DNA from: JACJYC01 sp964558465
Lineage (GTDB): Bacteria; Bacteroidota; Bacteroidia; Chitinophagales; Saprospiraceae
Direction: 5' to 3'
Assembly: GCA_964558465.1 (NCBI GenBank)
Contig: CAZLEF010000112.1
Location: 1 to 18,528, forward strand
DNA: 18,528 bases
The stretch's first letter is position 1, and each line of letters starts with the position of its first letter. The notes beneath the pieces were generated by a model, which was not told the origin of the DNA, ran no database searches, and worked only from the letters and a program-made list of their open reading frames with translations. Both the position numbers and the translations under genes were made by a program. Of the stretch, positions 1 through 7,768 are shown in pieces.

Positions 1-104
1 ACTGGGAGACTTGGGGACTTGGGGACTTGGGGACTTGGAGACTGGGGGACTTGGGGACTGGGGGACTGGGGGACTTGGGGACTTGGGGACTGGGGGACTT
101 GGGC
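1..104. repeat. Left 8-nt tandem repeat array (ACTTGGGG / ACTGGGGG)
   Basis: Thirteen consecutive 8-nt units run from base 1 to 104 with consensus ACTKGGRG and no spacers. Seven are exactly ACTTGGGG or differ from it only at one G, and the others carry ACTGGGGG. The array begins at or before the window edge, so its full length is unknown. Because 8 is not a multiple of 3, every three units encode an 8-residue Gly/Leu/Asp/Thr-rich repeat in any open frame; I take this as non-coding. The array abuts the truncated 5' end of the transposase remnant. Runs of four or five G every 8 nt could form G-quadruplexes on this strand. The reverse complement of the same unit family recurs at 495-566. Confidence 0.95.
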
Positions 105-491
105 GGGAGCGCATCCGGCAGCAGTTGTACAGCCAAAACCGAAGAGCAGGCCCGTCTAGTCCTGGAAAACTTCGGCCGCAAATGGGATGGGAAATACCGT
201 CAAATCCGCCCTAATGGGAAACGGCATGGCCGGAGTTGATGGCGTTGCTGGATTTCAGGGAGCACATCCGCCGGATCATCCGCACGACCAACCCGGTGGA
301 AGCCCTTCACCAGGTACTGCACAAGGTCGCTAAAGTCAAAGGGGCCTGGGCCAGCGAGCGGGCGCTCCTCAAACAGTTATACCTGGCCTTGATGCATAAC
401 GAAAAATTGTGGAAACGGACCGCCTTTCACTGGAAGGCCGTCCAACGAGAACTACTCGAACGCTTCAGAGCGGCCTACGGAAAATATCTGC
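105..491 (+). pseudogene. IS256/Mutator-family transposase remnant, truncated and frameshifted
   Basis: This is the C-terminal third of an IS256-type DDE transposase in three reading-frame pieces. About 105-130 gives RERIRQQLY; 132-214 continues in another frame as AKTEEQARLVLENFGRKWDG; from about 215 a third frame gives WETAWPELMALLDFREHIRR and runs to KYLQ near 490. The pieces join into one continuous family-like sequence, so I infer two indels, near 130 and 212. The second looks like loss of one T between Asn and Trp. The segment TTNPVEALHQ carries the family's TTNAxE-like signature, including the third catalytic acid, followed by the typical KGAWASERALLKQLYLALM stretch. The two upstream catalytic Asp residues and any terminal inverted repeats are missing. 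Both edges of the homology stop where the 8-nt arrays begin. It cannot encode an active transposase. It converges on pgmB. Confidence 0.85.
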
Positions 492-494
492 AAT

Positions 495-566
495 CGTTCA
501 CCCGTTCTCCCAGTCACCCAGTCACCCGCTCACCCAGTCACTCTTTCTCCCAGTCACCCGCTCACC
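495..566. repeat. Right 8-nt tandem repeat array, inverted relative to the left array
   Basis: Nine 8-nt units lie here: CGTTCACC, CGTTCTCC, CAGTCACC twice, CGCTCACC, CAGTCACT, CTTTCTCC, CAGTCACC, CGCTCACC. The reverse complement of the commonest unit is GGTGACTG. It differs from the left-array unit GGGGACTG at one position, so the two arrays are diverged inverted copies flanking the transposase remnant. The array overlaps the last codons and stop codon of pgmB on the minus strand and replaces the end of the transposase on the plus strand. Confidence 0.92.
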
Positions 567-1216
567 CGCGCCACCAAATCCGCCCATTTGCAGCCTTCCA
601 GCGAAGGAATGACAGCATCAGCCTTTCCCAGGATGCCGGGGTCGCCCACGCCGATCACATGGAATCCGCCATGGAGCGCCGCCTCCACACCGGCTTCCGC
701 GTCTTCAAAGACAATGGATTGGGAGGGGTCAAGGCCTAGTTCGCCGGCGGCTTTCAGGAAAACCTCCGGATGCGGTTTGCTGTGAGTGATCCGGTTGCCG
801 TCCACGATGCTGTCGAAATAGCCTTCGAGGCCGATGCGATCGATAATGGTCCGGGCATTTTTGCTGGAAGAGCCGATGGCGGTTTTGACGGACAAGGATC
901 TCAGCTCTTCCAGAAAAGGCATCACACCGGGTAAAATCTCTTCGGGGGTCATTTCCCGGATATATTCCAGGTACCATTGGTTTTTTTGCGCTGCATACCG
1001 CGCCTTTCCGGCTTCCGGCAACACCAGATTGCCCCAGGAAAGGATTCGTTCGATGGATTCCATTCTGCTTACGCCTTTCAATTGCTCGTTTTGCGCCGGT
1101 GAAAAATCAAAACCCAGTTCGTTAGCCATTCTTTTCCAGGCGAGGTAATGGTATTTGGCTGTGTCCACGATCACGCCATCGAGGTCAAAGATTGCGCCAG
1201 AGATATTTTTTATCAT
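554..1216 (-). CDS. pgmB: Beta-phosphoglucomutase (HAD superfamily)
   Basis: A 220-residue protein that should interconvert beta-D-glucose 1-phosphate and glucose 6-phosphate in the cytoplasm, normally downstream of disaccharide phosphorolysis. HAD motif I is FDLDGVIVDT with nucleophile Asp11 and acid/base Asp13. Motif II is in IGSSSKN (114-120), motif III is Lys147 in HSKPHPEVF, and motif IV is FEDAEAGVEAA (Glu171, Asp172). The helical cap lies between about 18 and 90. Length and motifs fit the family well. I start at the ATG at 1216 because MIKNISGAIFDLDG is the usual N-terminus; the frame stays open for 129 codons upstream but that part looks like antisense of the neighbour. The last residues (ARVSG and stop) are read from the 8-nt repeat array. 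No maltose or trehalose phosphorylase gene is in the window, so the substrate source is unknown. A close HAD phosphatase remains possible. Confidence 0.88.
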   Translation of the reverse strand: MIKNISGAIFDLDGVIVDTAKYHYLAWKRMANELGFDFSPAQNEQLKGVSRMESIERILSWGNLVLPEAGKARYAAQKNQWYLEYIREMTPEEILPGVMPFLEELRSLSVKTAIGSSSKNARTIIDRIGLEGYFDSIVDGNRITHSKPHPEVFLKAAGELGLDPSQSIVFEDAEAGVEAALHGGFHVIGVGDPGILGKADAVIPSLEGCKWADLVARVSG

Positions 1217-1294
1217 ACCTGCTTTAAATTGTGCGCAAATTTTACCATTTTTTCCCAAATGGTTAAACCCGGAACAGGTAAGAGTGTCTAACGG

Positions 1295-1323
1295 TTGCCA
1301 TTTTGTGCAGACCAATACTTTTT
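1295..1323 (+). promoter_or_regulatory. Weak candidate promoter for the DUF1800 gene
   Basis: TTG at 1295-1297 is followed after 18 nt by TACTTTTT at 1316-1323, resembling the Bacteroidota -33/-7 pattern TTTG / TAnnTTTG but lacking the final G. The ATG lies 20 nt downstream, a plausible short leader. The 127-bp pgmB/DUF1800 intergenic region holds nothing else I can assign. Confidence 0.3.
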
Positions 1324-1343
1324 TCACCTTAAATTGCTTGCTT

Positions 1344-2996
1344 ATGGACAGAAGAGCTACGCTGACCAGGCTCTTTGGCGTAAATGCGGCTGCCGCTCCT
1401 GCGAAACCTGCCGTCGTTACAGGTCTGGAGCCGTACACAGGCCCCTGGAATGATGAACAAGCGGCCCATATTTTACGGCGCTGCACTTTCGGCCCCACCA
1501 AAACCATGGTCGGGGAAGCCCTCAGCCTGGGACTGGATGGGGTGCTGGCCAAACTATTTGAAGATCTGCCTGCGCCGGCGCCACCCGTCAACCACAACTC
1601 CAATGATGATCCAAATGTGCCGATCGGCGAAACATGGATCGACGCCCCCTATTCAGCCACTGTCAATTTGAGACCTTACCGGAATCAAAGCATCCGCGCC
1701 TGGAGCCTCAAGCTCATGATGGAAGAAGGTATCTCCATCCGCGAAAAACTGATCCTCTTCTGGCACAACCACTTTGCCACCAGCAACGTCAATGATCCCA
1801 AGTACCTGTACCGGCATATCGAATTGCTTCGAACCTTTGCCTGGGGCAATTTCCGGGAGCTGATCAAAAAGGTCACGATTGATCCCACTATGCTCCGGTT
1901 TCTCAACGGCAATCAGAACACCAGGGTAGCCCCCAATGAAAATTATGCCCGGGAACTCCTCGAACTGTATACCGTCGGCAAAGGCGCTCTGGCCGGCCCG
2001 GGGGATTATTCCACCTTTACGGAAGCTGACGTACAGCAAATGGCCAAAGTGCTCACCGGATGGAGGGACCGCGGTTTCAACACCCAAAATCCCGCGGTTC
2101 AGGTGGAATCCTATTTTACTCCGAACCGCCATGACACCGGGTCCAAACAGCTTTCCCACCGCTTTAACAATACGGTGATTACCAATCTGGGCGACCAGGA
2201 ATACGCCCACCTGGTGGATGTGATCTTCCAGCAGGACGAGGCAGCCCGGTTCATCTGCCGGAAGTTGTACCGGTGGTTTGTCTATTATACGATCACTGAA
2301 GAAGTGGAACTCAACATCATTCAGCCGATGGCCCAGGTATTGATCGATAATGACTACGAACTGAAACCCGCACTCGAAGTTTTGCTGCGCAGCAACCACT
2401 TTTTTGATATTCTGAACTGGGGCCCCATGATCAAAAATCCTTTCGATTTTGTGGTTTCTTCCATCAAAACCGCAGAGGTTCCCCTGCCGCAGGATGAATT
2501 ATTGAATTACAGGGTCCAATATCGCATATTCCTGGCCATCGCCCTGATGGAAATGGAATACTACAATCCGCCCAGCGTGGCGGGTTGGAAAGCCTATTAC
2601 CAGGAGCCTTTGTTTTACCGGACCTGGATCAACTCCACCACCCTCCAGGCCCGCATGGGTTTCACCAATGTGCTGGCCGGCGCAGGGCTGAACATAGCCG
2701 GGTTCAGATTGAGGCTGCGGCCGCTCGAACTGATCGCCACCATCGGCAATCCACTCGATCCGGATGCGGTGATCTCGGAGTTTGCCAAACTGCTTTTCCC
2801 GATGCCGATCTCCGAATCGCAAAGCGTGGCGCTGAAGGAATTGTTGCTGCCCGGCCTTCCGGATTATGAGTGGGCGCTGGAGTTTGGCGAATACCTCGGC
2901 AATCCCGACGACGAGGACCTGGCCGTTGCCGTTGAAGCCAAGTTAAGGGCGTTGCTGACCGCCATGATCAGCATGCCGGAGTTTTATCTAAGTTAA
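1344..2996 (+). CDS. DUF1800 family secreted protein
   Basis: A 550-residue DUF1800 protein. Family signatures are AAHILRRCTFGPT (40-52), REKLILFWHNHFATS (133-147), NENYARELLELYTVG (198-212) and the following VQQMAKVLTGW. DUF1800 proteins are almost always encoded beside a DUF1501 protein, as here; their biochemical role is not established. The N-terminus MDRRATLTRLFG has an Arg pair but no clear hydrophobic stretch, so export is inferred only from the partner. No T9SS sorting domain is visible at the C-terminus, which ends MISMPEFYLS. I choose the ATG at 1344 over upstream in-frame codons because those lie inside pgmB and its leader. No Shine-Dalgarno sequence is visible. The stop is 13 nt before the DUF1501 start, implying one transcript. 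Confidence 0.9.
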   Translation: MDRRATLTRLFGVNAAAAPAKPAVVTGLEPYTGPWNDEQAAHILRRCTFGPTKTMVGEALSLGLDGVLAKLFEDLPAPAPPVNHNSNDDPNVPIGETWIDAPYSATVNLRPYRNQSIRAWSLKLMMEEGISIREKLILFWHNHFATSNVNDPKYLYRHIELLRTFAWGNFRELIKKVTIDPTMLRFLNGNQNTRVAPNENYARELLELYTVGKGALAGPGDYSTFTEADVQQMAKVLTGWRDRGFNTQNPAVQVESYFTPNRHDTGSKQLSHRFNNTVITNLGDQEYAHLVDVIFQQDEAARFICRKLYRWFVYYTITEEVELNIIQPMAQVLIDNDYELKPALEVLLRSNHFFDILNWGPMIKNPFDFVVSSIKTAEVPLPQDELLNYRVQYRIFLAIALMEMEYYNPPSVAGWKAYYQEPLFYRTWINSTTLQARMGFTNVLAGAGLNIAGFRLRLRPLELIATIGNPLDPDAVISEFAKLLFPMPISESQSVALKELLLPGLPDYEWALEFGEYLGNPDDEDLAVAVEAKLRALLTAMISMPEFYLS

Positions 2997-3009
2997 AAAT
3001 CCTGTTGTC

Positions 3010-4566
3010 ATGAAAAGAAGGAATTTCATCAAAACCGCCGGCCAGGCCGTCACCCTGCCCATTCTGCTCAACGGAATGAAGCTTTCTGCCTTGTCGCGGA
3101 GTTCTATATTCAACGCCATCAACAACGACACCGACCGGGTTTTGGTCCTCATCCAGATGAATGGCGGCAACGACGGCCTGAACATGGTCATCCCCCGCGA
3201 TCAATACAGCGGGCTGTCCATTGTGCGGCCCAATATCCTGATCCCGGAAACCTCCGTGCTCCCGCTCAACGATCTGGTCGGCCTGCACCCCACCATGATG
3301 GGTGTCAAAAACCTTTTTGAAGAAGGCAAACTCAACATTGTGCAAGCTTCGGGATACCCCAACCAGAACCGTTCCCATTTCAGGTCGACGGATATCTGGA
3401 CCAGCGGGTCGCCTGCCGACCAGTTCTGGACCACAGGCTGGCTGGGCCGGTATATGGATACCCAATACCCCGGCTTTCCCGAAGAATACCCCAACGACCA
3501 GTACCCCGACCCTTTTGCCATTACAATGGGTAATGTGGTTTCAGAAACCTGCCAGGGGGTCTCGGCCAATTTTAGCCTGACCCTCAACGACCCGTTCAAC
3601 CTTCTGTCGCTGTATGAAGGCGAGCCGGGTGAATTGCCTGCCACGCCTTATGGCGAGGAACTCTCGTTCCTGCGCATCGCCATCGCCCAGAGCAACGCCT
3701 ATTCCGAGGTGGTGGAGGTAGCCGCAACGGCAGGCGCCAACCTGGTTGCCTATCCCGAGGATAACCGGTTGGCGCAACAATTGAAGAACGTGGCACTTCT
3801 GATCTCCGGCGGCCTGAAGACCAAAATATACGTCGTCAGCCTGGGCGGATTCGACACGCACGCCAACCAGGTGGCCGAGGGCGACCCCACCACAGGCGAA
3901 CACGCCCAATTGCTGGAAATCCTGTCGCAGGCCATCAGTGTTTTCCAGGCTGACCTGGCCGCACAGGGGCTTGAAGAACGGGTGATCGGCATGACCTTCT
4001 CGGAATTCGGCCGCCGGATCCGCTCTAACGACAGCCTGGGCACCGACCACGGTACGGCTGCCCCTTTGATGGTCTTTGGCGGTTGCGCCAATCCCGGCAT
4101 CCTGGGCGACAACCCCGAGATCCCTTCTGATGTGGACACCCAGGAAGGCATTCCCATGCAATACGATTTCCGGGATGTTTACGGATCGATCCTGATGGAT
4201 TGGTTCCTTGTGCCGGAGTCCGACGTTAAAACCCTTCTGCACCAGGGGTTTACCCATCTTCCGGTTCTGGAGGTGTGTTCGCCGGTTGCCACAGGCCATC
4301 CGCGCGCAGATGAGGCGATCCGGCTGGACAATTTCCCGAACCCTTTCCGGGAATCCACGACCATTACTTTTCATTCGAAAAGCGAGCGGGTAAGGCTCAG
4401 TATTTTTAACAGCCTGGGTTCGGAACTGGAAGTACTGATCGACAAAAAACTGCCGGAAGGAGCGCATAGCATTGAGTTCCGCCCTGGAAAACTGCCCGCG
4501 GGGAATTATTACTGCCGGTTGCAGTTGGAAGACCGGATCAAGACGAAACGGATGGTTGTTATTTAG
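3010..4566 (+). CDS. DUF1501 family protein with Tat-like leader and T9SS sorting domain
   Basis: A 518-residue DUF1501 protein, a family with an alkaline phosphatase/sulfatase-like fold. The N-terminus MKRRNFIKTAGQAVTLPILL resembles a twin-arginine signal (RRNFIK then a hydrophobic stretch). Family motifs are LVLIQMNGGNDGLNMVIP (45-62), YPNQNRSHFRSTDIWTSG (116-133), GGFDTHANQ (279-287) and FSEFGRRIRSNDSLGTDHGT (330-349), which hold the probable metal or active-site Asp/His residues. From about 438 the sequence is a type A Por secretion sorting domain: NFPNPF at 441-446, LSIFNSLG at 463-470, LPAGNYYCRL at 495-504, ending KTKRMVVI. I infer export and surface delivery by T9SS; the substrate is unknown. 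It follows DUF1800 at 13 nt and converges on porW across a repeat array. Confidence 0.92.
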   Translation: MKRRNFIKTAGQAVTLPILLNGMKLSALSRSSIFNAINNDTDRVLVLIQMNGGNDGLNMVIPRDQYSGLSIVRPNILIPETSVLPLNDLVGLHPTMMGVKNLFEEGKLNIVQASGYPNQNRSHFRSTDIWTSGSPADQFWTTGWLGRYMDTQYPGFPEEYPNDQYPDPFAITMGNVVSETCQGVSANFSLTLNDPFNLLSLYEGEPGELPATPYGEELSFLRIAIAQSNAYSEVVEVAATAGANLVAYPEDNRLAQQLKNVALLISGGLKTKIYVVSLGGFDTHANQVAEGDPTTGEHAQLLEILSQAISVFQADLAAQGLEERVIGMTFSEFGRRIRSNDSLGTDHGTAAPLMVFGGCANPGILGDNPEIPSDVDTQEGIPMQYDFRDVYGSILMDWFLVPESDVKTLLHQGFTHLPVLEVCSPVATGHPRADEAIRLDNFPNPFRESTTITFHSKSERVRLSIFNSLGSELEVLIDKKLPEGAHSIEFRPGKLPAGNYYCRLQLEDRIKTKRMVVI

Positions 4567-4667
4567 TCGTAAGTTGACAGTTGTAAGTCGTAAGCCCGCT
4601 AATGACCAATTGACTTACGACTTACGACTACCTGACTTACGACTTACGACTACCTGACTTACGACTA
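4565..4667. repeat. Inverted 7-nt repeat arrays between convergent genes
   Basis: The left part (4565-4599) reads in 7-nt steps: AGTCGTA, AGTTGAC, AGTTGTA, AGTCGTA, AGCCCGC. After a short spacer the right part (4611-4667) carries the reverse complement: ACTTACG repeated, arranged as 2.6 copies of a 22-nt block (7+7+8) at 4611, 4633 and 4655. The best hairpin pairs 4581-4594 (TTGTAAGTCGTAAG) with 4614-4627 (CTTACGACTTACGA): 14 pairs with a single G:U wobble and a 19-nt loop. The array fills the whole gap between the DUF1501 stop and the porW stop, so it could serve as a bidirectional transcription terminator; no T-run follows the stem. Confidence 0.93.
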
Positions 4668-4670
4668 AAA

Positions 4671-7607
4671 TCAATAGTTACCCTCGAAGAATTTTTTATA
4701 CACATCGATCGCTTTGGTGCTGATGATGATCCGGTAATTGTTCTGGGACACCGGCAGCAGATCAAAGTTGTACTTTTTTGTGTCCAGGAAGTCTTTTGTA
4801 TTTTTGGCGACGCCTTCATAATATTTCATAGCGTCAGCGGCATTTTTAAACCGCCGGAGGACCAGCACGGGCGTCTCCTGTTTTTCCCCCATGTAAATAT
4901 TGGAAATGCGCAGTTTTTCGAGGCTGTGGTATTTTTCATTGTAATCCGATACAATGAATTTAACGTCATTGAGGGCGACTTCCTGGTTGAAAACGATGAT
5001 CATATAGTGCAATTCATCCGGATTGTACACATAACCGCCGGCATTTTCTTCCTCAGCCTGGCCAGGCAGTTTGGCGCCGGCGCCGCCCAGCATCCGCAGG
5101 ATCTCTTTGGCTTTGCGCTGTTCGTCGGAGTCCGGATAAAGCGCCACTACTTTCTGGAGGTCCTCCACATAAGCATCCTTTCCCTTGATATTTCCGGTGC
5201 ACATAGCCAGCAGGAGCGCGTATTTGGCCTTGAGCGGATGTTTGCCAAATAGCTGGGCGAGGGCCTGTTGTCCCTGTTCGTAAGCCTCCTGATATTTGCC
5301 TTGTTTGAAATCCTGGTAGATCTGATCGTAACGCTGGTTTCGCAGGCGTTCCTCACTCATAAATTTGGCGGCATATTCCGGGTCCTGCAGCAATTTAGCA
5401 TAATTGGTGGAGGGATATTTAGAGATAATCTTATCGTAATAGGATTTTGCGGCGGAGGCATTATTGAGGTCGGTATGATCGAGGTACAGCAGGTACCAGG
5501 AATCAAGTTCGTAATTACTGTTCGGGAACCGGACGTTGAGGTTTTCCAGGATTTCCACAGATTTGGCGTAATTTTTCATCCGGTCGCGGTACAGGGCGCC
5601 CAGTTTGAACATAGCCTCCCGGATCTGGATCCTGAATTCTTCGATCTCCTGGTCCGTTTTCGGGTAAGCGCCGAGGTATTCGGCCAGATTGGAGGGGTCA
5701 ATGGCTGCCACCTCCGATTCGGATTCAGCGCTGGTTCCTTCCGTTTCGGATATGGACCTCCGGTTGGAGCGGCGCCAGTCGTCTTCCAGTTGGCGTGCGC
5801 CCCAGCGGCGTTGAAATTCTTTTTCACCCCGTTTCAGGGCTTTGTCGTTATAGGCAAAAAAATCACTTTTGACCAGGGCGGGAGCGGCGCCTTTCGGGCC
5901 TGCAGCGGCTTCAGCTGCCTTTGCCTGGGCCTCCAGCAAACGGGCTTCGTCCCGGTCCTTTTTTATTTTACCCGCCAGCTTCAATTTTTCTTCCTCCGGC
6001 AATTCGGCAATGCGCAGCAAACTGTCTTTTTCCTGGATGATGGTCAGGTTTTGGGCAATTTCAGTCAGGCTGGTACTGTACCGCCGAACATCGTCATAAC
6101 GTTCATCGGAAGTATTCATGCGTTCAAGCGCGCTGTCAAAATACTGTTTGGCGCTGATATAATTTTCATCTTCGAATGCCATATTGGCCAGCAGGTAATA
6201 GACCTCCGCTTCGAGGGCCCGGTTGCCCGAACTGTACTTGATCACATTTTGCAGATTCGCTTCACCGGCGGCCTCGTCATTTTGTGCCAGTGCGATTTCC
6301 GCCAGGGCGTAATAAACCTGGTCCCGGTATTCTTCATTTTTGGGGTCCTTCAACATTTTTTCCAGGTTCAGCCTCGCATCTTCACCCGAACCCTTGCCGG
6401 TTCTCCAGGCGTTTTGAGCCAGGTTGAGGCGCGCGCTGAACTCCATCTCATAATTATCGGTGTATTTCACCACTTGCTCAAACGACGCATAGGCCGCCTC
6501 ATTTTGCCCCAATTTCTGGTTCAACTGGGCCTTGATATAACTGAATCGCGCCCTTTGAGCCCGGTTTTCGCCCAAATCAATCGCTTTTTCGAGCAGGGGA
6601 ACGGCTTCCGCAAATTTTTTCAACCTGATATAATGGTGGGCCATCACCGCAGCGGTTTCGGCGCTGATATCCTTGAATGTTTTGGGGTCTTTTTCCAACT
6701 GGTTCAAAATACGGATGGCTGCATCCGGATTATCCCGTTCGATATAGGTTTTGGCCAACCAAAGGAGCCCCTCCTGATAAGCAGGCCGGTGTTTCATGAA
6801 ATAACTGTCCGGGTCGCTTTCGATCGCTTCCGAGCCCGAATCACCCAGTCGAATGGTGGTTGGAACCGGTTCTTCGGCGTTTTCTTCAGGCAGATTGGGC
6901 GTTGGTTTGACGGCGGGGGCGCCGGTTTCATCCGTATTTTTGGGTGCGGTAGTACTTTTATTACTTTTTGCGCTGCCGCCTTTTTTCCGCTTTTTTTTCA
7001 ATTCGCGGTTGTACTGTTTGCGTTCTTTCTCCCTTTCTTTTTTGGATTGTACCGCTTCTTTTTTACCGCTGTCTTTTTTACCCGTCCTCGAAGAAGCCGT
7101 CCGGCTGCTGCTTTTTTTACTTTTTGAAGCCGCCTCTTTTTTTGCTTTTTCCTTCGAAGGCTTATATTCTTCCGTCATAAAACGGAGGGTCTGCTCGGCG
7201 CCTTCATAATCCTTTTTGAGAAATTGGGCTTTTCCCAGGAGCAGGTAACAATCGTCGGTCCATTGGCTTCGCCGGTGGAGGTTGGCCACCACGGTCACTT
7301 TTTCAATAGCCTGGTCGAGGTCAGGGGCTACGGCCTGGGGGTTATCGGCGGCAATATATTCGTACATGGGCAATACCTGGGTATAATTGTCCTGGTATTG
7401 TTGTTCGAGTTGGAGAATGCTGCCCTGAAGCAGCTCATTTGCATTGAAATAGCCGTTGTATTTGGCAGTTGTATTGTGATAGAGTTTGCCCATCATCGAC
7501 AGATCGTCCTGCTTTTTCCGCGTAGTACAGGCCGAAAAAAGAACGATCAGGACCAAAAGGGCGCCGAAGCGGAGCGTTTGAACCAATGTCGTATTGTTTG
7601 ATTTCAT
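4671..7607 (-). CDS. porW: PorW/SprE-like T9SS-associated TPR lipoprotein
   Basis: A 978-residue lipoprotein. The signal peptide ends in the lipobox LFSAC, so Cys27 should be lipidated. The segment LYHNTTAKYNGYFNANELL (42-60) is the characteristic start of the mature PorW/SprE proteins, which are required for type IX secretion and, in gliding species, motility. The rest is mainly TPR-like helices, e.g. LLWLAKTYIERDNPDAAIRI, YYLLANMAFEDENYISAKQY and the ALYRDRMKNYAKSVEILENL region. Between about 149 and 223 lies a strongly basic Lys/Ser-rich insert, followed by a Pro/Glu-rich stretch to about 252. The C-terminus forms a small domain ending KKFFEGNY. It is longer than F. johnsoniae SprE (about 870 residues), largely because of the insert. 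It converges on a gene for a T9SS cargo protein, but T9SS component genes are usually scattered. Confidence 0.85.
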   Translation of the reverse strand: MKSNNTTLVQTLRFGALLVLIVLFSACTTRKKQDDLSMMGKLYHNTTAKYNGYFNANELLQGSILQLEQQYQDNYTQVLPMYEYIAADNPQAVAPDLDQAIEKVTVVANLHRRSQWTDDCYLLLGKAQFLKKDYEGAEQTLRFMTEEYKPSKEKAKKEAASKSKKSSSRTASSRTGKKDSGKKEAVQSKKEREKERKQYNRELKKKRKKGGSAKSNKSTTAPKNTDETGAPAVKPTPNLPEENAEEPVPTTIRLGDSGSEAIESDPDSYFMKHRPAYQEGLLWLAKTYIERDNPDAAIRILNQLEKDPKTFKDISAETAAVMAHHYIRLKKFAEAVPLLEKAIDLGENRAQRARFSYIKAQLNQKLGQNEAAYASFEQVVKYTDNYEMEFSARLNLAQNAWRTGKGSGEDARLNLEKMLKDPKNEEYRDQVYYALAEIALAQNDEAAGEANLQNVIKYSSGNRALEAEVYYLLANMAFEDENYISAKQYFDSALERMNTSDERYDDVRRYSTSLTEIAQNLTIIQEKDSLLRIAELPEEEKLKLAGKIKKDRDEARLLEAQAKAAEAAAGPKGAAPALVKSDFFAYNDKALKRGEKEFQRRWGARQLEDDWRRSNRRSISETEGTSAESESEVAAIDPSNLAEYLGAYPKTDQEIEEFRIQIREAMFKLGALYRDRMKNYAKSVEILENLNVRFPNSNYELDSWYLLYLDHTDLNNASAAKSYYDKIISKYPSTNYAKLLQDPEYAAKFMSEERLRNQRYDQIYQDFKQGKYQEAYEQGQQALAQLFGKHPLKAKYALLLAMCTGNIKGKDAYVEDLQKVVALYPDSDEQRKAKEILRMLGGAGAKLPGQAEEENAGGYVYNPDELHYMIIVFNQEVALNDVKFIVSDYNEKYHSLEKLRISNIYMGEKQETPVLVLRRFKNAADAMKYYEGVAKNTKDFLDTKKYNFDLLPVSQNNYRIIISTKAIDVYKKFFEGNY

Positions 7608-7640
7608 GATTGTCAGGATTGGCCGGCCATTTCAGTCCGG

Positions 7641-7658
7641 CAAAATTACCTATCTTTG
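7641..7658. promoter_or_regulatory. Back-to-back candidate -7 elements between porW and the M23 gene
   Basis: CAAAATTA at 7641-7648 reads TAATTTTG on the minus strand, a TAnnTTTG match about 34 nt before the porW ATG. TATCTTTG at 7651-7658 is a match on the plus strand, 210 nt before the M23 start. Neither has a convincing TTG about 19 nt further upstream. The porW assignment is more likely by distance; the plus-strand box would give a long leader or drive something unannotated. Confidence 0.4.
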
Positions 7659-7703
7659 CATTTGTACCTTCACGCCGGCAGGTTTTGTGCATTAAAAAAC
7701 AGC

Positions 7704-7768
7704 TAATCCTGTTTTAAATCAAGGAAATCCAATCCTGATCATCCACAAAATCCGGCGAATCATGGTAT
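7704..7768. repeat. Degenerate 9-nt ATCC-type intergenic repeat
   Basis: The segment reads roughly in 9-nt steps beginning with ATC: ATCAAGGAA, ATCCA (short), ATCCTGATC, ATCCACAAA, ATCCGGCGA, ATCATGGTA, preceded by AATCCTGTTTTA. I recall very similar AATCC-rich intergenic stretches as common in Bacteroidota genomes, but have not checked. It lies inside the 261-bp porW/M23 divergent region. The rest of that region, 7769-7868, is A/T-rich with no gene that I can see. Confidence 0.6.

Noticed and set aside
1..239. Gly/Leu/Asp/Thr repeat proteins read through the left array
   Set aside because: The 8-nt period keeps frames open by itself; the downstream part is transposase debris.
1..566. CRISPR array
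   Set aside because: The repeats are head-to-tail 8-nt units without spacers and no cas genes are present. The same holds for the other arrays.
1217..1603. 129-codon upstream extension of pgmB
   Set aside because: It overlaps the DUF1800 gene antisense and lacks homology; the conserved start MIKNISGAIFDLDG fits the ATG at 1216.
3541..4467. 308-codon minus-strand open frame within the DUF1501 gene
   Set aside because: Antisense shadow of a gene with clear family motifs; His/Gln/Gly-rich translation with no recognisable domain.
5268..7127. Long open frame (619 codons) on the plus strand inside porW
   Set aside because: It is fully antisense to a recognised lipoprotein gene, the translation is Phe/Gly/Ile-rich without domains, and it follows from the codon composition of porW.
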